The notes under the pieces: generated by a model
The model's input: only the letters and a program-made list of their open reading frames with translations
Told to the model about the DNA's origin: nothing
Databases searched by the model: none
DNA from: Streptomyces akebiae
GTDB lineage: Bacteria; Actinomycetota; Actinomycetes; Streptomycetales; Streptomycetaceae
Direction of reading: 5' to 3'
Assembly (NCBI RefSeq): GCF_019599145.1
Contig: NZ_CP080648.1
Location: 228,177 to 292,176 of the forward strand
Length of the DNA: 64,000 bases
Position numbers and translations under genes: made by a program
Part shown: one piece after another, positions 39,957-48,937 of the stretch
Numbering within the stretch: the stretch's first letter is position 1
Layout: the number at the start of each line of letters is the position of its first letter

Positions 39957-41207
39957 GTGCTCACGGTAGTCAATGCTGACGGTTCCACGCCAAACGGCTC
40001 CTTGATCGACGAGATCGTCCGTGAGGGGGCCCGGCGGATGCTGGCCGCAGCCCTGGAAGTGGAAGTCAACAGCTACATAGCCGAGTTGGCCGGTGAACGG
40101 GACGGCGACGGTCGCCGCCTGGTCGTGCGCAACGGCTACCACCAGCCCAGGAAGGTCACCACGGCAGCCGGGACGGTCGAGGTGCGGGCCCCACGCGTGA
40201 ACGACAAGCGCGTCGATGAGACCACGGGCGAGCGCAAGCGGTTCTCCTCGGCGATCCTGCCGCCCTGGTGCCGCAAGTCCCCGAAGGTCAGCGAGGTGCT
40301 GCCCCTGCTCTACCTGCACGGCCTGTCCTCGGGTGACTTCGTGCCCGCGCTGGAGCAGTTCCTCGGCTCCTCGGCCGGCCTGTCACCCGCCACCGTGACA
40401 CGGCTGACCGCACAGTGGCAGGCCGACCACACCGCGTTCATGGACCGGGACCTGTCCGCCAGCGACTACGTGTACGTCTGGGCAGACGGCGTCCACCTGC
40501 GCATCCGCCTGGAGGAGGCGAGGGCCGCCGTCCTGGTGCTCATGGGGGTGCGCACGGACGGCACGAAGGAACTGATCGCGATGACCGACGGATACCGCGA
40601 GTCGTCCGAGGCATGGGCAGGACTGCTGCGGGACTGCGCCCGCCGGGGCATGCGGGCCCCAGTCCTGGCCGTCGGCGACGGCGCGCTCGGCTTCTGGAAC
40701 GCGCTGAACGAGGTCTTCCCTGACACCCGCCATCAGCGGTGCTGGGTTCATAAAACCGCCAATGTCCTGGACGCGCTGCCCAAGTCGGCCCAGCCCGCGG
40801 CAAAACGCGCGATCCAGGAGATCTACAACGCCGAGGACAAGGACCACGCGGCCAGGGCCGTCCGCGACTTCGAACGGGCCTACCAGGCGAAATACCCCAA
40901 GGTCGTCAAGCGGATCACGGACGACGAGGACGAGCTGCTGGCGTTCTTCGACTTCCCCGCCGAGCACTGGATCCACCTGCGGACCACGAATCCGATCGAG
41001 TCGACCTTCGCCACCGTGCGGCTTCGAACCAAGGTCACCAAGGGTGCCGGCTCCCGCGCGGCGGGACTGGCCATGGTCTTCAAGCTCATCGAGTCGGCCC
41101 AGGCCCGCTGGCGGGCGGTGAACGCGCCCCACCTCGTCGCACTTGTCCGCGCCGGCGCCCACTTCGAACGCGGTCAGCTGGTTGAGCGTGAGGAGCAGGC
41201 AGCCTGA
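39957..41207 (+). CDS. IS256-family transposase
   Basis: A 416-residue Mutator-type DDE transposase: N-terminal LIDEIVREGARRMLAAALEVE, GYHQPRKVTTAAGTVEVRAP, first Asp in YVWADGVHLR, second Asp in AVGDGALGFWNAL followed by HQRCWVHKTANVLD, and Glu in TNPIESTFATVRLRT. All catalytic residues are present. GTG 39957 gives full family length. The stop overlaps the start of the passenger gene by one base (TGATG). Confidence 0.93.
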   Translation: MLTVVNADGSTPNGSLIDEIVREGARRMLAAALEVEVNSYIAELAGERDGDGRRLVVRNGYHQPRKVTTAAGTVEVRAPRVNDKRVDETTGERKRFSSAILPPWCRKSPKVSEVLPLLYLHGLSSGDFVPALEQFLGSSAGLSPATVTRLTAQWQADHTAFMDRDLSASDYVYVWADGVHLRIRLEEARAAVLVLMGVRTDGTKELIAMTDGYRESSEAWAGLLRDCARRGMRAPVLAVGDGALGFWNALNEVFPDTRHQRCWVHKTANVLDALPKSAQPAAKRAIQEIYNAEDKDHAARAVRDFERAYQAKYPKVVKRITDDEDELLAFFDFPAEHWIHLRTTNPIESTFATVRLRTKVTKGAGSRAAGLAMVFKLIESAQARWRAVNAPHLVALVRAGAHFERGQLVEREEQAA

Positions 41208-41569
41208 TGGACACGCCCAATCCGCTGACCGACGAGGAACTCTCCGAGATCGAGGATCTTGCCGGTGCCGCCACCCCAGGGCCCTGGCACGTGCGCCAAC
41301 TCGACGACGACTTCGCCATGAGCCTCGTCGCGATCAGCACGGTCCCCGACACCGGGACCGGCGAACGCTGGCCAGACTTCGACCACCGGCAGATCGTGGC
41401 CGCCACCCTGGTCCAGCAGCCACGTTATGTCGACGTCGCGGACGAACGCTGGGACGAGAACGCCCACTTCATCGCCAACGCCCGCCAGGACATTCCCCGC
41501 CTGATCGCCGAGATCCGACGTCTCCGCCGCATCCTCGACGCCAAAGATCAGGAGCCTGAAGAAAACTGA
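41207..41569 (+). CDS. Small IS passenger protein (TPGPW / Ead-like), unknown function
   Basis: A 120-residue acidic protein, coupled by TGATG to the transposase and inside the inverted repeats, so it is part of the insertion sequence. It contains ATPGPWHVRQLDDDF, WPDFDHRQIVAATLV and a C-terminal segment NARQDIPRLIAEIRRLRRIL. The TPGPW start and the NARQDIP-to-coiled-coil end resemble Ead/Ea22-like phage proteins of unknown role. No catalytic motif or membrane segment. A regulatory or host-interaction role in transposition is speculative. Confidence 0.75.
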   Translation: MDTPNPLTDEELSEIEDLAGAATPGPWHVRQLDDDFAMSLVAISTVPDTGTGERWPDFDHRQIVAATLVQQPRYVDVADERWDENAHFIANARQDIPRLIAEIRRLRRILDAKDQEPEEN

Positions 41570-41605
41570 AGAGCACCACCGATCCACAGGAATTGACAAT
41601 TACTC

Positions 41606-41732
41606 CCCGCAGGCGCCTTGCGACCTCCGGCGGCTTGATCTTCTGCTCGAACAGCTCGGCTCCCTGCATCCGTACCGTTTCGCGGCGCTGCCGCCCCGCA
41701 GCGGTCAGCCCGCCCCCATCCGCATACCTCAC
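41606..41732 (-). pseudogene. IS630-type transposase fragment, start of gene (interrupted)
   Basis: ATG 41732 begins MRYADGGGLTAAGRQRRETV and the frame continues ELFEQKIKPPEVARRLR, the typical N terminus of IS630-family transposases, up to the duplication at 41606-41615 where the IS256 element enters. The sequence resumes at 39833 with the next helix. Confidence 0.78.
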
Positions 41733-41814
41733 ACAGCACGGAATACAGCCACCCCTCGAGGCCCTTCAGAGACTTCGCAAAGATTCACCCTGACGAGCCG
41801 AAGTCAGTACCGTC

Positions 41815-42544
41815 TCGTTGACCGACTCGATGACCTGCCGCAACGGCTTGAACAGAGATCCGCCGGGCGCGGGTCGGACGCAGGAACTGGAGGCCCGGCT
41901 GCGCAAGTTCGTGTTCGAAGTCGCGGCCGAAGTGGTTCTTGTCGCCGATCAGTGTCTGGCCGGGCCGGGCGGCGACGAGGTGCGGCTCGGTCGCGAGCAG
42001 GTCCAGCAGGGTTTCGCGTTCGTCGGCCTTGGCGCTGGTCAGAGCGAAGGCGACGGGCAGGCCCTGGAGGGTGCACACCAGGTGCAGAAGCAGGCCCCAG
42101 AAAAAGCGGCTGTGACTGGCGCAGTAGCCGTACTCGGCCCATCCGGCCAAGTCGGAGCGCTTCACGGTCTCCCGTGAGCGGCCGCATTCCACGGGCGTGG
42201 AGTCCGCGCACGTCGTCGGCCCATGCCGAGGTGCTGGTGGCCGGAATCCGGGTGACCCGGCGGAGCAACTCGGTAGCCATGCGCAGCCGCTTGTTGTAGC
42301 CGGGTTGCTGCGGCAGGTAGGGGAAGAGGTGCCGCAGGTGGGTTCGGGCGTGCCGGAGCCATCTGGTCTCGGAAGTGAAGCCGAGCCTGGCCTGCATCAT
42401 CGCGAGAGTGATCAGCTCGGCGTCCGTGAGCTGCGGTGCAATCCCCACAGCCGGCCGCCACGGAGCCAAGTCCGGCCGCTCCTTAAACAGGTCGTCGGTC
42501 GTCGCATAGAGTGCTGTCGCGAGGGTGTCCAGGTTGTTCGTCAC
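41815..42544 (-). pseudogene. IS982-family transposase, frameshifted and truncated
   Basis: GTG 42544 starts VTNNLDTLATALYATTDDLF, with WRPAVGIAPQLTDAELITLA and LRHLFPYLPQQPGYNKRLR, typical IS982 sequence. Near 42,197 the frame shifts; the rest continues in another frame as DSTPVECGRSRETVKRSDLA, GYCASHSRFFWG and LIGDKNHFGRDFE. A second shift near 41,860 precedes LFKPLRQVIESVNET, after which homology stops. At least two frameshifts plus a lost C-terminal end make it inactive. Confidence 0.87.
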
Positions 42545-42665
42545 ACAATGATCATGGGTGCACTCGCGTCTGCCGCAGACCAACCGTGGGTTCGCTGGCG
42601 TGGAGTGCACCGGCGACAGACTCGCCCGATCTCATAGGCGATCTTGAAAGGTGGGTGGCAGCGTG

Positions 42666-43304
42666 ATGGAGATCCGCACGTTCACCGAGGCGGATCGGTC
42701 GGACCTCCGGTACCTGTTCGGCCGTGCCGGGGCAGGATCTCCCAGCGAATCGCTGTGGGGCCATGACGAGTCCGAGGCTGCCGTCTACCTTGAGCCATAC
42801 ATGGACCTGGCGCCCGCCTCGCTCTTCCTCGCCGTCGATGGCAGCCGTTTGGTCGGCTACCTGGCCGGCTGTACGAACAGTGCGGCGTTTCCCAGCGAGA
42901 GCGAGCGCATGGAGGAGGCCATCAAGCAGTACAGGCTGTTCATCAGGTTACGACCGGCGGCGTTCTTCGCTCGGGCTCTCGCCGATCTGGCATGGGCTGC
43001 GGTCCGACGGAGGCCGACCGCCAGCGACTTCGACGATGCGCGTTGGCCAGCACACCTGCATATCAACGTGGCCCCGGAGGCGCGCGGCTCCGGGACAGCC
43101 GATGGTCTGATGGACCGCTGGTTGGAGCAGGTGGCGGAGCAGACGGGCAAGGGCTGCCATCTGCAGACATTGTTGGAGAACACCCGGGCTGTCCGCTTCT
43201 TTGAGCGGAAGGGCTTCACCAAGCACGGTCCGGCAGCCCAAATCCCCGGGCTGCGTCACAACGGCCGACGTGTGCACCAGCAGACCATGGTGTGGAACCC
43301 CTGA
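42666..43304 (+). CDS. GNAT-family N-acetyltransferase
   Basis: A 212-residue protein starting MEIRTFTEADRSDLRYLFGR. The acetyl-CoA-binding motif A region is LHINVAPEARGSGTADGLMD (R-x-x-G-x-G/A pattern as ARGSGTA), and the C terminus AVRFFERKGFTKHG is the usual last helix and strand. Substrate unknown. GGTGG lies 7 nt before the ATG; GTG 42663 and GTG 42651 are alternatives. It is flanked by IS982 debris and a helicase fragment, so it is likely accessory cargo. Confidence 0.82.
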   Translation: MEIRTFTEADRSDLRYLFGRAGAGSPSESLWGHDESEAAVYLEPYMDLAPASLFLAVDGSRLVGYLAGCTNSAAFPSESERMEEAIKQYRLFIRLRPAAFFARALADLAWAAVRRRPTASDFDDARWPAHLHINVAPEARGSGTADGLMDRWLEQVAEQTGKGCHLQTLLENTRAVRFFERKGFTKHGPAAQIPGLRHNGRRVHQQTMVWNP

Positions 43305-43552
43305 ACGCGCAAACGTCTGCCCCGTAAAGGCCCCTCACCGACTGCTGGACGGCGAAGTCCTGACTCCGGGCCTGGCCAGACCCCCACTCCTCAACGGGCA
43401 CGAAGCAGGAAGCAGCCGTAGCGCTACTTCCCACGAGACGCCTGCCCCACCTCAAGCCACTTGTGTGATGCGGACCAGCTCCAGCCGTATCAATCGGGCT
43501 TGATAGACAGGCGTCCCCATACCTTCACGGCCTAACCCTTGGAATTGACCAT

Positions 43553-43985
43553 CTAGGTGGTCGCCGCACAGCCATGCCGACCAGACGCGGTCCGGGGGTA
43601 CGTGGCGGCCGGCCTGGAGTTCGTAGAACTCCGCGTCGATGGAGGACTTCGGCAGTTTGTCTGCGGCGGCCAGGTCGTCGTCGGTGGCGTCGTTGACGTA
43701 CAGCTCGGCAGCCGTCGCCGGGAGCTTCTCCGCGAACGCGGCGGCCTCTTCCACCTTCTGGTGGAACGTCATGACGGTCTTGAGGTTCCACTTCGCCGCG
43801 TGCTCAAGGAGCGCGGTCTGCAGGAGCGCCAGACGCCGGCCGCGCCGGGCTTCCTCGGACTCCCCGACGACGGGGGAGGGGTCGCGGATCTCCAGGACGT
43901 CGATCTCGAACCCGGCGAGGATCTCGCGCTCGATCGCCTCCGACAGCCCGAGCTCGGCGAGCCGCGTGCCGTACGTGTTCGTCAT
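43553..43985 (-). pseudogene. DEAD/DEAH helicase fragment (internal part)
   Basis: The minus frame reads LSEAIEREILAGFEIDVLEI, TVMTFHQKVEEAAAFAEKLP and ELQAGRHVPPDRVWSAWLCG. It is almost identical in DNA to 63,637-64,000 in the helicase at the window's right end. Homology stops abruptly at about 43,553 and 43,985, so both ends are broken. Unlike the other copy, it keeps a G in the GGGGAGGGG run near 43,876 and its frame is intact there. Confidence 0.85.
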
Positions 43986-44141
43986 GGTCGGGGTGCCGTC
44001 ATAGGACGGGCTCTGGGGATACGAACTCCCGGCTAGCGTCGGCACGTGGCGGGTCTGTCGCCGACGGGCTGAACGGGGTGCAACGGGAGGCGGGGCGGGG
44101 GCTAGCGCCGGCGGCGTTACGACCACAAGCAGCAAAAGACG

Positions 44142-44500
44142 CCATGCTGTCAGGGCGCGCGCAGCAGGACACCGCCCGGGCCCAGCCGCCCGGGCCCCGG
44201 CTGCTGGCTCCGCTTCCCTTCGATGCTGAGGCCGTCTTTCCGGAGCTGATCGGTAGGGCGCGCGAGGTCACCCTCCTCTACCCCCGGGCCGGGCAGCCGG
44301 GCCCGGGGGACAGTTCCATCGGCGGGCCCGTTGCTGTGGCCGGCCGACGAGCCCTGGCCGGTGTGCGTCGAACCGCACCACTACAAGCCGCTCGACGCGC
44401 CCGTAGGGCCGGAGCCGGTCGCGATGGTCCCGGTAGTCCAGCTGTATGCACGGGATGTGCCCGGACTTGTCTTCCCCGCCAATGCTGCCTGGTTTGGAGC
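44142..44500 (+). pseudogene. DUF1963-like protein remnant with frameshift
   Basis: One frame gives FPELIGRAREVTLLYPRAGQ and ends SSIGGP; after one extra G near 44,329 another frame continues LLWPADEPWPVCVEPHHYKP and MVPVVQLYARDVPGLVFP. The combined sequence looks like one DUF1963/YwqG-type protein broken by a single inserted base, and it stops at about 44,485. Function of the family is poorly known. Confidence 0.6.
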
Positions 44501-44564
44501 GCGGGGGTCATCGTTGCCAAAAGCCAGTTGAGATGGTGCCTTTGATGGGGAAGGGTCTGTGGTC

Positions 44565-45113
44565 ATGGAGTTCTTCTGCTACCACCGTGACCGGCCCGGC
44601 TCCCTCGCGTTACGCGAGGAGTTGGTGGAGGAGCACTGGTCCTACATGGACCGGTACGCGAAGGAGCTGATCGCTCGCGGCCCGACCTTCGCCGATGATG
44701 GTGAGACACCCACTGGCAGCGTGCACATCGTCGACCTGCCCGATCCCGCCGCCGCCCGCGCGTTCGCCTTCGACGAGCCCAACTACCAGGCCGGCGCGTA
44801 CCGGGATGTGCTGCTGCGCCGGTGGCGCAACGTGCTGGGGCGCACCATGTGGGATTTCCCCGGTGGCCGGACCGGTGGCAACCGGTACCTGGTGCTCGGC
44901 CTCGGCGTGGTCCCGGCCGCCGATCTTGCCCTGCCGCTCGAGGGGGACGAGCTGGTCGCGTACGGGCCGCTGCTGTCCGACGACGGCGACACCTGGCTGG
45001 GTACGGCGGTGCTGCTCAGGGCACCGGATCCGCAGACGGCACGAGCCGTCCTGACCGCGGACCTGTACGCGGACATCGAGGTCCACGACTGGGAGTTCGG
45101 CGGGCGTCGATGA
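44565..45113 (+). CDS. YCII-related domain protein
   Basis: A 182-residue protein with two similar halves. The first, MEFFCYHRDRPGSLALREEL, with HWSYMDRYAKELIARGPTFA and GSVHIVDLPDPAAARAFAFD, matches the YCII/DGPF ferredoxin-like fold, whose conserved His and Asp are thought catalytic but whose reaction is generally unknown. The second half (ELVAYGPLLSDDGDTWLGTA, TARAVLTADLY) repeats it more weakly. ATG 44565 follows GAAGGG by 9 nt. It ends 64 nt before the SGNH hydrolase on the same strand. Confidence 0.8.
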   Translation: MEFFCYHRDRPGSLALREELVEEHWSYMDRYAKELIARGPTFADDGETPTGSVHIVDLPDPAAARAFAFDEPNYQAGAYRDVLLRRWRNVLGRTMWDFPGGRTGGNRYLVLGLGVVPAADLALPLEGDELVAYGPLLSDDGDTWLGTAVLLRAPDPQTARAVLTADLYADIEVHDWEFGGRR

Positions 45114-45177
45114 GCCGCGACAGCACCAGGTCGATGTCATCTCCGGACCACATCGACCTGGGACAGGAGCGGTGACG

Positions 45178-46325
45178 GTGGCGACGCTGCGGGAGGTTCC
45201 GCTGGTGGGCGGGCCGGTGGAGTTACGGGGTGCGCTGGACCTGGAGACCACACAGGCAGGGGTGATGCCGCGCCGGTTGCCCGCCTGGACCAAGGCGCAG
45301 TATCAGGACCCGTCGGTCTACGGGGTGACCGTGATGCCTTCGGGGTGCGGCTGGTGTTCCGCACCGATGCACACACATTGGAGTTCGAGGTACTCACCTC
45401 CACCGGCCAGCTCGACTCCGATCCCCACCCTCGCCCGACCGGGATGCTGGAGTTGGTGGTCGACGGCGCCTTGGCCGGGCGTCAGCAGGCGCCGGTGGGC
45501 AACGTGCTGCGGATGGCGGGCCCCGGGGCCGTACAGCGACTCATCCCGGGCGAACCAGGGACCGTACGGTTCGCCGGGCTTCCGGCCGGCATGAAGGACG
45601 TCGAGTTGTGGCTGCCACAGCAGACCCCGACGGAACTGGTGGCACTGCGCGCTGACGGCGACGTACTGGCACCGCTGCCGGACGGGCGGCGCCGCTGGGT
45701 GCATCACGGCAGTTCCATCAGCCACTGCATCCAGGCCGACGGCCCGACCGGGACCTGGCCGGTGGTGGCAGCTTCGCTCGGAGGGGTGGAGGTGATCAAC
45801 CTCAGCCAGGCGGGCAACGCGCTGCTGGATCCCTATGTCGCCCGGACGATCCGCGATACGCCCGCCGACCTGATCAGTCTCAAGGTAGGCATCAACATCG
45901 TGAGCCTGTCCGCCTTCCGGCTGCGGACGTTCGGCCCGGCGGTCCACGGGTTCCTCGACACGATCCGGGACGGGCACCCGGACACCCCGCTGCTGTTGAT
46001 TTCTCCGGTGAGCTGTCCGGCCCTGGAGGAAGCCCCCGGCCCGACCGCGACCGGCCCGGACGGGAGGCTCGCTGCCCTGGGCGACCCGGCCGATGTGGCT
46101 GGCGGGGCATTGTCGCTGGCGGTGGTCCGTGCCGAGCTGGCCCGGATCGCTGCGACACGACAGGCGTCCGATCCCCACCTGCATTATCTCGACGGACGCG
46201 AACTGCTCGGCCCGAACGAGGCAGATGACCTGGCCGACGGCCTTCACCCCACCGCCTCCGCATACCGCCGAATGGGCAAGCGCTTTGCAGCCCACGCCTT
46301 CGCGACCGACGGTCCCTTCCGCTGA
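45178..46325 (+). pseudogene. SGNH/GDSL-type hydrolase with a one-base frameshift
   Basis: The first frame (GTG 45178, VATLREVPLVGGPVELRG) runs to YGVTVMPSG near 45,344; the next frame continues VRLVFRTDAHTLEFEV to 46325. One G is missing in TCGGGGTGCGG; restoring it joins the two. The catalytic part is complete: HHGSSISHCI (nucleophile Ser block), LISLKVGINIV (Gly-Asn block) and ADGLHPTASAYRRMG (Asp-His). This family includes actinomycete esterases and lipases. The catalytic half alone could start at GTG 45345. Either a real frameshift or a sequence error in a G run. Confidence 0.82.
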
Positions 46326-46334
46326 GTGAGCTGG

Positions 46335-46364
46335 GCTCCACACCCTGCACCCCAGGTGTGGAGC
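46335..46364 (+). terminator. Terminator after the SGNH hydrolase
   Basis: GCTCCACACC (46335-46344) pairs perfectly with GGTGTGGAGC (46355-46364) across a 10-nt loop, directly after the stop at 46325. Confidence 0.7.
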
Positions 46365-46654
46365 TTCCGCGCTCCGGGCAGGGCAGGTTCCCCGCCCGGC
46401 TGAGGTAACCCCGAGAGCCATGAGCCAGTAGGCGGGCGGGAGAGGGAAACCAAGCGCCCGCCGCCCCCAACGCCATCCGTACGTACTTGGCACGCACAAT
46501 GAACGCTCCACGATACGGTCGGCACACACACTGCAGCAGGTCCGAGCTAGCGGCGGGGGCGGCCGGTCCTGCTCACGGTCATGTCCAGCGCATGCCGATG
46601 GCAGAGAGCTGTTCTGTCCGGGAGCGGTGTTTCTGATCAGGAGCTGGTGGTCTT
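46365..46654. other. Gap without a recognisable gene
   Basis: I see no supported gene, RNA or clear repeat. Short frames here lack family features. Its right end is the left terminus of the IS5-type element. Confidence 0.5.
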
Positions 46655-46818
46655 AGAAGCCGTATTCCTATCGATCATGGGGGCGGTTCTGATCGAACGG
46701 GATCCCTGGCCGGGTGATCTTGGCCGGGTGGGGGCATGAAAGCAGGACCTCCGGTGCAGCACGAGGGTTGCGAAGCCAACTCGAGTGCAGGGAGGCCCTG
46801 TTGTTCCAGTCTTGCGTG

Positions 46819-47748
46819 ATGTACCCGGTCGCGTCCAACTCCCGCGTGTCGTCGTGTGATTGTCTCGCGCACAGGTTCGGGAACGCGGCCGACCGGCCGG
46901 AGCGGGTGCGGCGGTATCCGTCGGACATGACGGACGTGCAGTGGGCCGTGGTGCGCGAGGCGATGCCGGTTCCGGCCTGGCTGGAGGGCCGGGGCGGTCA
47001 GCCGGAGGGCTATTGCCACCGCGTGATGCTGGATGCTGTCTTCTACGTCACCGACAACGGGATCAAGTGGCGCTCCATGCCGGTGGATTTTCCCGCCTGG
47101 GACCGCGTGTACGCGTTCTTCCGCAGATGGTGCGCGAACGGCCTGGTCAAGGAGCTGCACGACCGGCTGCGTGGCAAGGTCCGCGTCGCCGAGGGCCGCA
47201 AGGTGGAGCCGACCGCGGCCATCATCGACTCGCAGTCCGTCAAGGGCGCCGCCTCGGTGCCCGCCGTCTCACGCGGTTACGACGGCGGGAAGAAGATCAA
47301 CGGGAGGCGCCGGCACGTCATCACGGACAGTCTCGGCCTGCTGCTGATGGTGCTGGTGACAGCCGGGAACATCACCGACCGGCAGGCCGCCCGCGGCATG
47401 CTGCCCTTGCTGCGGACCCGGTTCCCGAAGGTCGGCCTGGTGTGGGCCGACGGCGGCTACGCGGGCCGCGTGGTCACCTGGACGAAGGAGAAACTGCAGC
47501 TCACCGTGCAGATCGTCAAACGCAGCGACGACATGACCGGGTTCGTGGTACTTCCGAGACGGTGGGTAGTAGAGCGCACGCTGGGGTGGCTGATGCATTC
47601 GCGTCGTCTGGTGCGGGACTTCGAGACGCTGCCCGCGTCCAGCGAGGCGTTCATCTACTTCTCGCAGGTCATGCTCCTCAGCCGCCGCCTCGCCCGCCCG
47701 GCTCGTCACCCGGACCGGGAACGGCCAGGGTGGGCTGCCGCGGCGTGA
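46819..47748 (+). CDS. IS5-family transposase
   Basis: The core reads RRYPSDMTDVQWAVVREAMP, NGIKWRSMPVDFPAWDRVYA, first Asp in AAIIDSQSVKGAA, GKKINGRRRHVITDSLGLLL, second Asp in LVWADGGYAG, and Glu in RRWVVERTLGWLMHSRRL. All catalytic positions are present. The start is uncertain: ATG 46819 is given, but GTG 46906 (VRRYPSD) fits family N termini. The last ~20 residues run past the usual end and overlap the convergent gene by 71 nt. It may be active. Confidence 0.88.
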   Translation: MYPVASNSRVSSCDCLAHRFGNAADRPERVRRYPSDMTDVQWAVVREAMPVPAWLEGRGGQPEGYCHRVMLDAVFYVTDNGIKWRSMPVDFPAWDRVYAFFRRWCANGLVKELHDRLRGKVRVAEGRKVEPTAAIIDSQSVKGAASVPAVSRGYDGGKKINGRRRHVITDSLGLLLMVLVTAGNITDRQAARGMLPLLRTRFPKVGLVWADGGYAGRVVTWTKEKLQLTVQIVKRSDDMTGFVVLPRRWVVERTLGWLMHSRRLVRDFETLPASSEAFIYFSQVMLLSRRLARPARHPDRERPGWAAAA

Positions 47749-48226
47749 ACCGTCCCGAGGGCAACACGGTCAGCCAGCCCCGCCCGGCCAGACGCCTCGC
47801 CCGAGAGCGCACTCCCTCGATCTTCGCCGGCACCAGCGGCAGTTCCAGCCTGCCCGCGAGTTCCTTCGCCGAGATCCCTTCACCGTCGCCCGGCATGGAT
47901 TCCACCAGCTCCACGATCCGCCGGTAGTCCGCAGAGAGCGCCTCCACCGTCACTCCCCGGTGCCACCGCGGCACGATCGAACCCGCGACCGGAACCTTGT
48001 CCTTCGCCACCGCCTCCTCGCGCGGGCCGGGAACGGGCACCTCGGCTGGTCCGTCCGGAGCGGCCAGGGCCTCGGCCAGCTCCGCCAGCGCAATCACCCG
48101 GCGTTCCAACACCACCTGCGCATCGCCGAGTTCGGCAAGAACCCGCTCCGCCTCCGCCTGAAGCCCCTCCACCCGCACCCGGGCAGCCGCCTCCCGCTCC
48201 TCCAAAAGCCCCATCACCGACGTCAC
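47678..48226 (-). CDS. Coiled-coil plus winged-helix protein, probable IS passenger
   Basis: A 182-residue protein starting at GTG 48226 behind a strong GGAGGTGA site. Residues 1-60 are a long heptad-like helix (VRVEGLQAEAERVLAELGDA, VVLERRVIALAELAEAL); residues ~95-170 look like a small winged helix (YRRIVELVESMPGDGEGISA, KELAGRLELPLVPAKIEGVR, RLAGRGWLTVLPSGRFTP). It would bind DNA or pair with another protein, function unknown. It lies inside the inverted repeats and overlaps the transposase 3' end antisense, so the two may interfere transcriptionally. Confidence 0.75.
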   Translation of the reverse strand: MTSVMGLLEEREAAARVRVEGLQAEAERVLAELGDAQVVLERRVIALAELAEALAAPDGPAEVPVPGPREEAVAKDKVPVAGSIVPRWHRGVTVEALSADYRRIVELVESMPGDGEGISAKELAGRLELPLVPAKIEGVRSRARRLAGRGWLTVLPSGRFTPRQPTLAVPGPGDEPGGRGGG

Positions 48227-48489
48227 CGGTCACCTCCGCATCGCCGAGCACGAACTGAACGCCCGAACTCTCCCGCAACGACATCGAAACCATGCCTGAA
48301 CAGCGGAAACTCAACGATCACACCCGGAAAGACAACGGCTTCTTACCTGGGCTTATCGGTTTGGTGTGCTGGTCTGGTCAGGCGGTGCGGGTACTTCGGC
48401 AGGGGCCCGGGTGTGGGTGGCGGTCTTGATGTGTGCGGTCTGATCTGCGGGTTTGTCAGATAGCGGACTGGGCGATCAGCTTGTGTCTC

Positions 48490-48765
48490 TTATGGTGACC
48501 GGAGATCAGGTTCAGTGATCGCTGGTATGGGGCGGCCTCTTCTACGGGTGGTGGGGGCGATGTTGCAAGTGGGCAGGCCATTGGGCTGCGGGGGCCGTAG
48601 TGGTGGAGGGGTGCGGCGCACGGGTCCGATCTCCCAGAGTGGGTACCTCGACTGTGCGGCGATGGTGAGGCGTTCGCTTGGGGGCAGGCGCAGTTGGATG
48701 GGTCGGCTGGGCTGGCGCAGGTGTTCTTCGTCGACTCTGGTGACGATGAGTTCGTCCAGCGGCAC
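48490..48765 (-). CDS. Hypothetical protein, 91 residues
   Basis: GTG 48765 gives MPLDELIVTRVDEEHLRQPS, then RPIQLRLPPSERLTIAAQSR and a Pro/Arg-rich tail. It starts 8 nt after the stop of the upstream remnant, as in an operon. I do not recognise it and see no catalytic or membrane motif. The proline-rich tail could be non-native sequence after a frame change. Confidence 0.35.
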   Translation of the reverse strand: MPLDELIVTRVDEEHLRQPSRPIQLRLPPSERLTIAAQSRYPLWEIGPVRRTPPPLRPPQPNGLPTCNIAPTTRRRGRPIPAITEPDLRSP

Positions 48766-48773
48766 TGCCCAGG

Positions 48774-48937
48774 TTATTGCTCGCTTGGGCGGAGGCGCTC
48801 ACTGTCGAGGACCCGCAGTTCGATGCTGGCGGTCTCGCACAACGCACGGGCAAAGTCCTGAGTGGCTTGGGGAACGGTGTCGACTGCGGCCAGAAGGTGA
48901 ACGTCTGCGCCGAGGCGTGCACTGAGCCGGACGTTAG
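48774..48937 (-). pseudogene. Unknown gene, C-terminal remnant cut by IS6 fragment
   Basis: The minus frame, open from about 48,931, reads RLSARLGADVHLLAAVDTVP, then FARALCETASIELRVLDSER and a stop at 48774-48776. The sequence looks like real protein (alternating helix and strand, good codon use), but its beginning is lost where the IS6 fragment joins at 48938. Family not recognised. Confidence 0.35.

Larger units (their letters stand above)
39834..41605 (+). mobile_element. Complete IS256-family insertion sequence with passenger gene
   Basis: A 1,772-bp element. 28-bp terminal inverted repeats (39834-39861 and 41578-41605) match at 22 positions, including the inner 14 bp CCTGTGGATCGGTG. It carries an intact transposase and a translationally coupled 120-residue passenger gene, and is bordered by a CCCGCAGGCG duplication. 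It interrupts an IS630-type transposase gene. It appears complete and recent. Confidence 0.88.
46655..48343 (+). mobile_element. IS5-family insertion sequence with convergent passenger gene
   Basis: AGAAGCCGT at 46655-46663 is inverted at 48335-48343, with weak similarity continuing a few bases outside. The span of about 1.69 kb holds the IS5-type transposase and, convergent and overlapping its 3' end, a coiled-coil/winged-helix gene. If the repeats are the true ends, the second gene is a passenger. Target duplication is not clear. Confidence 0.6.
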
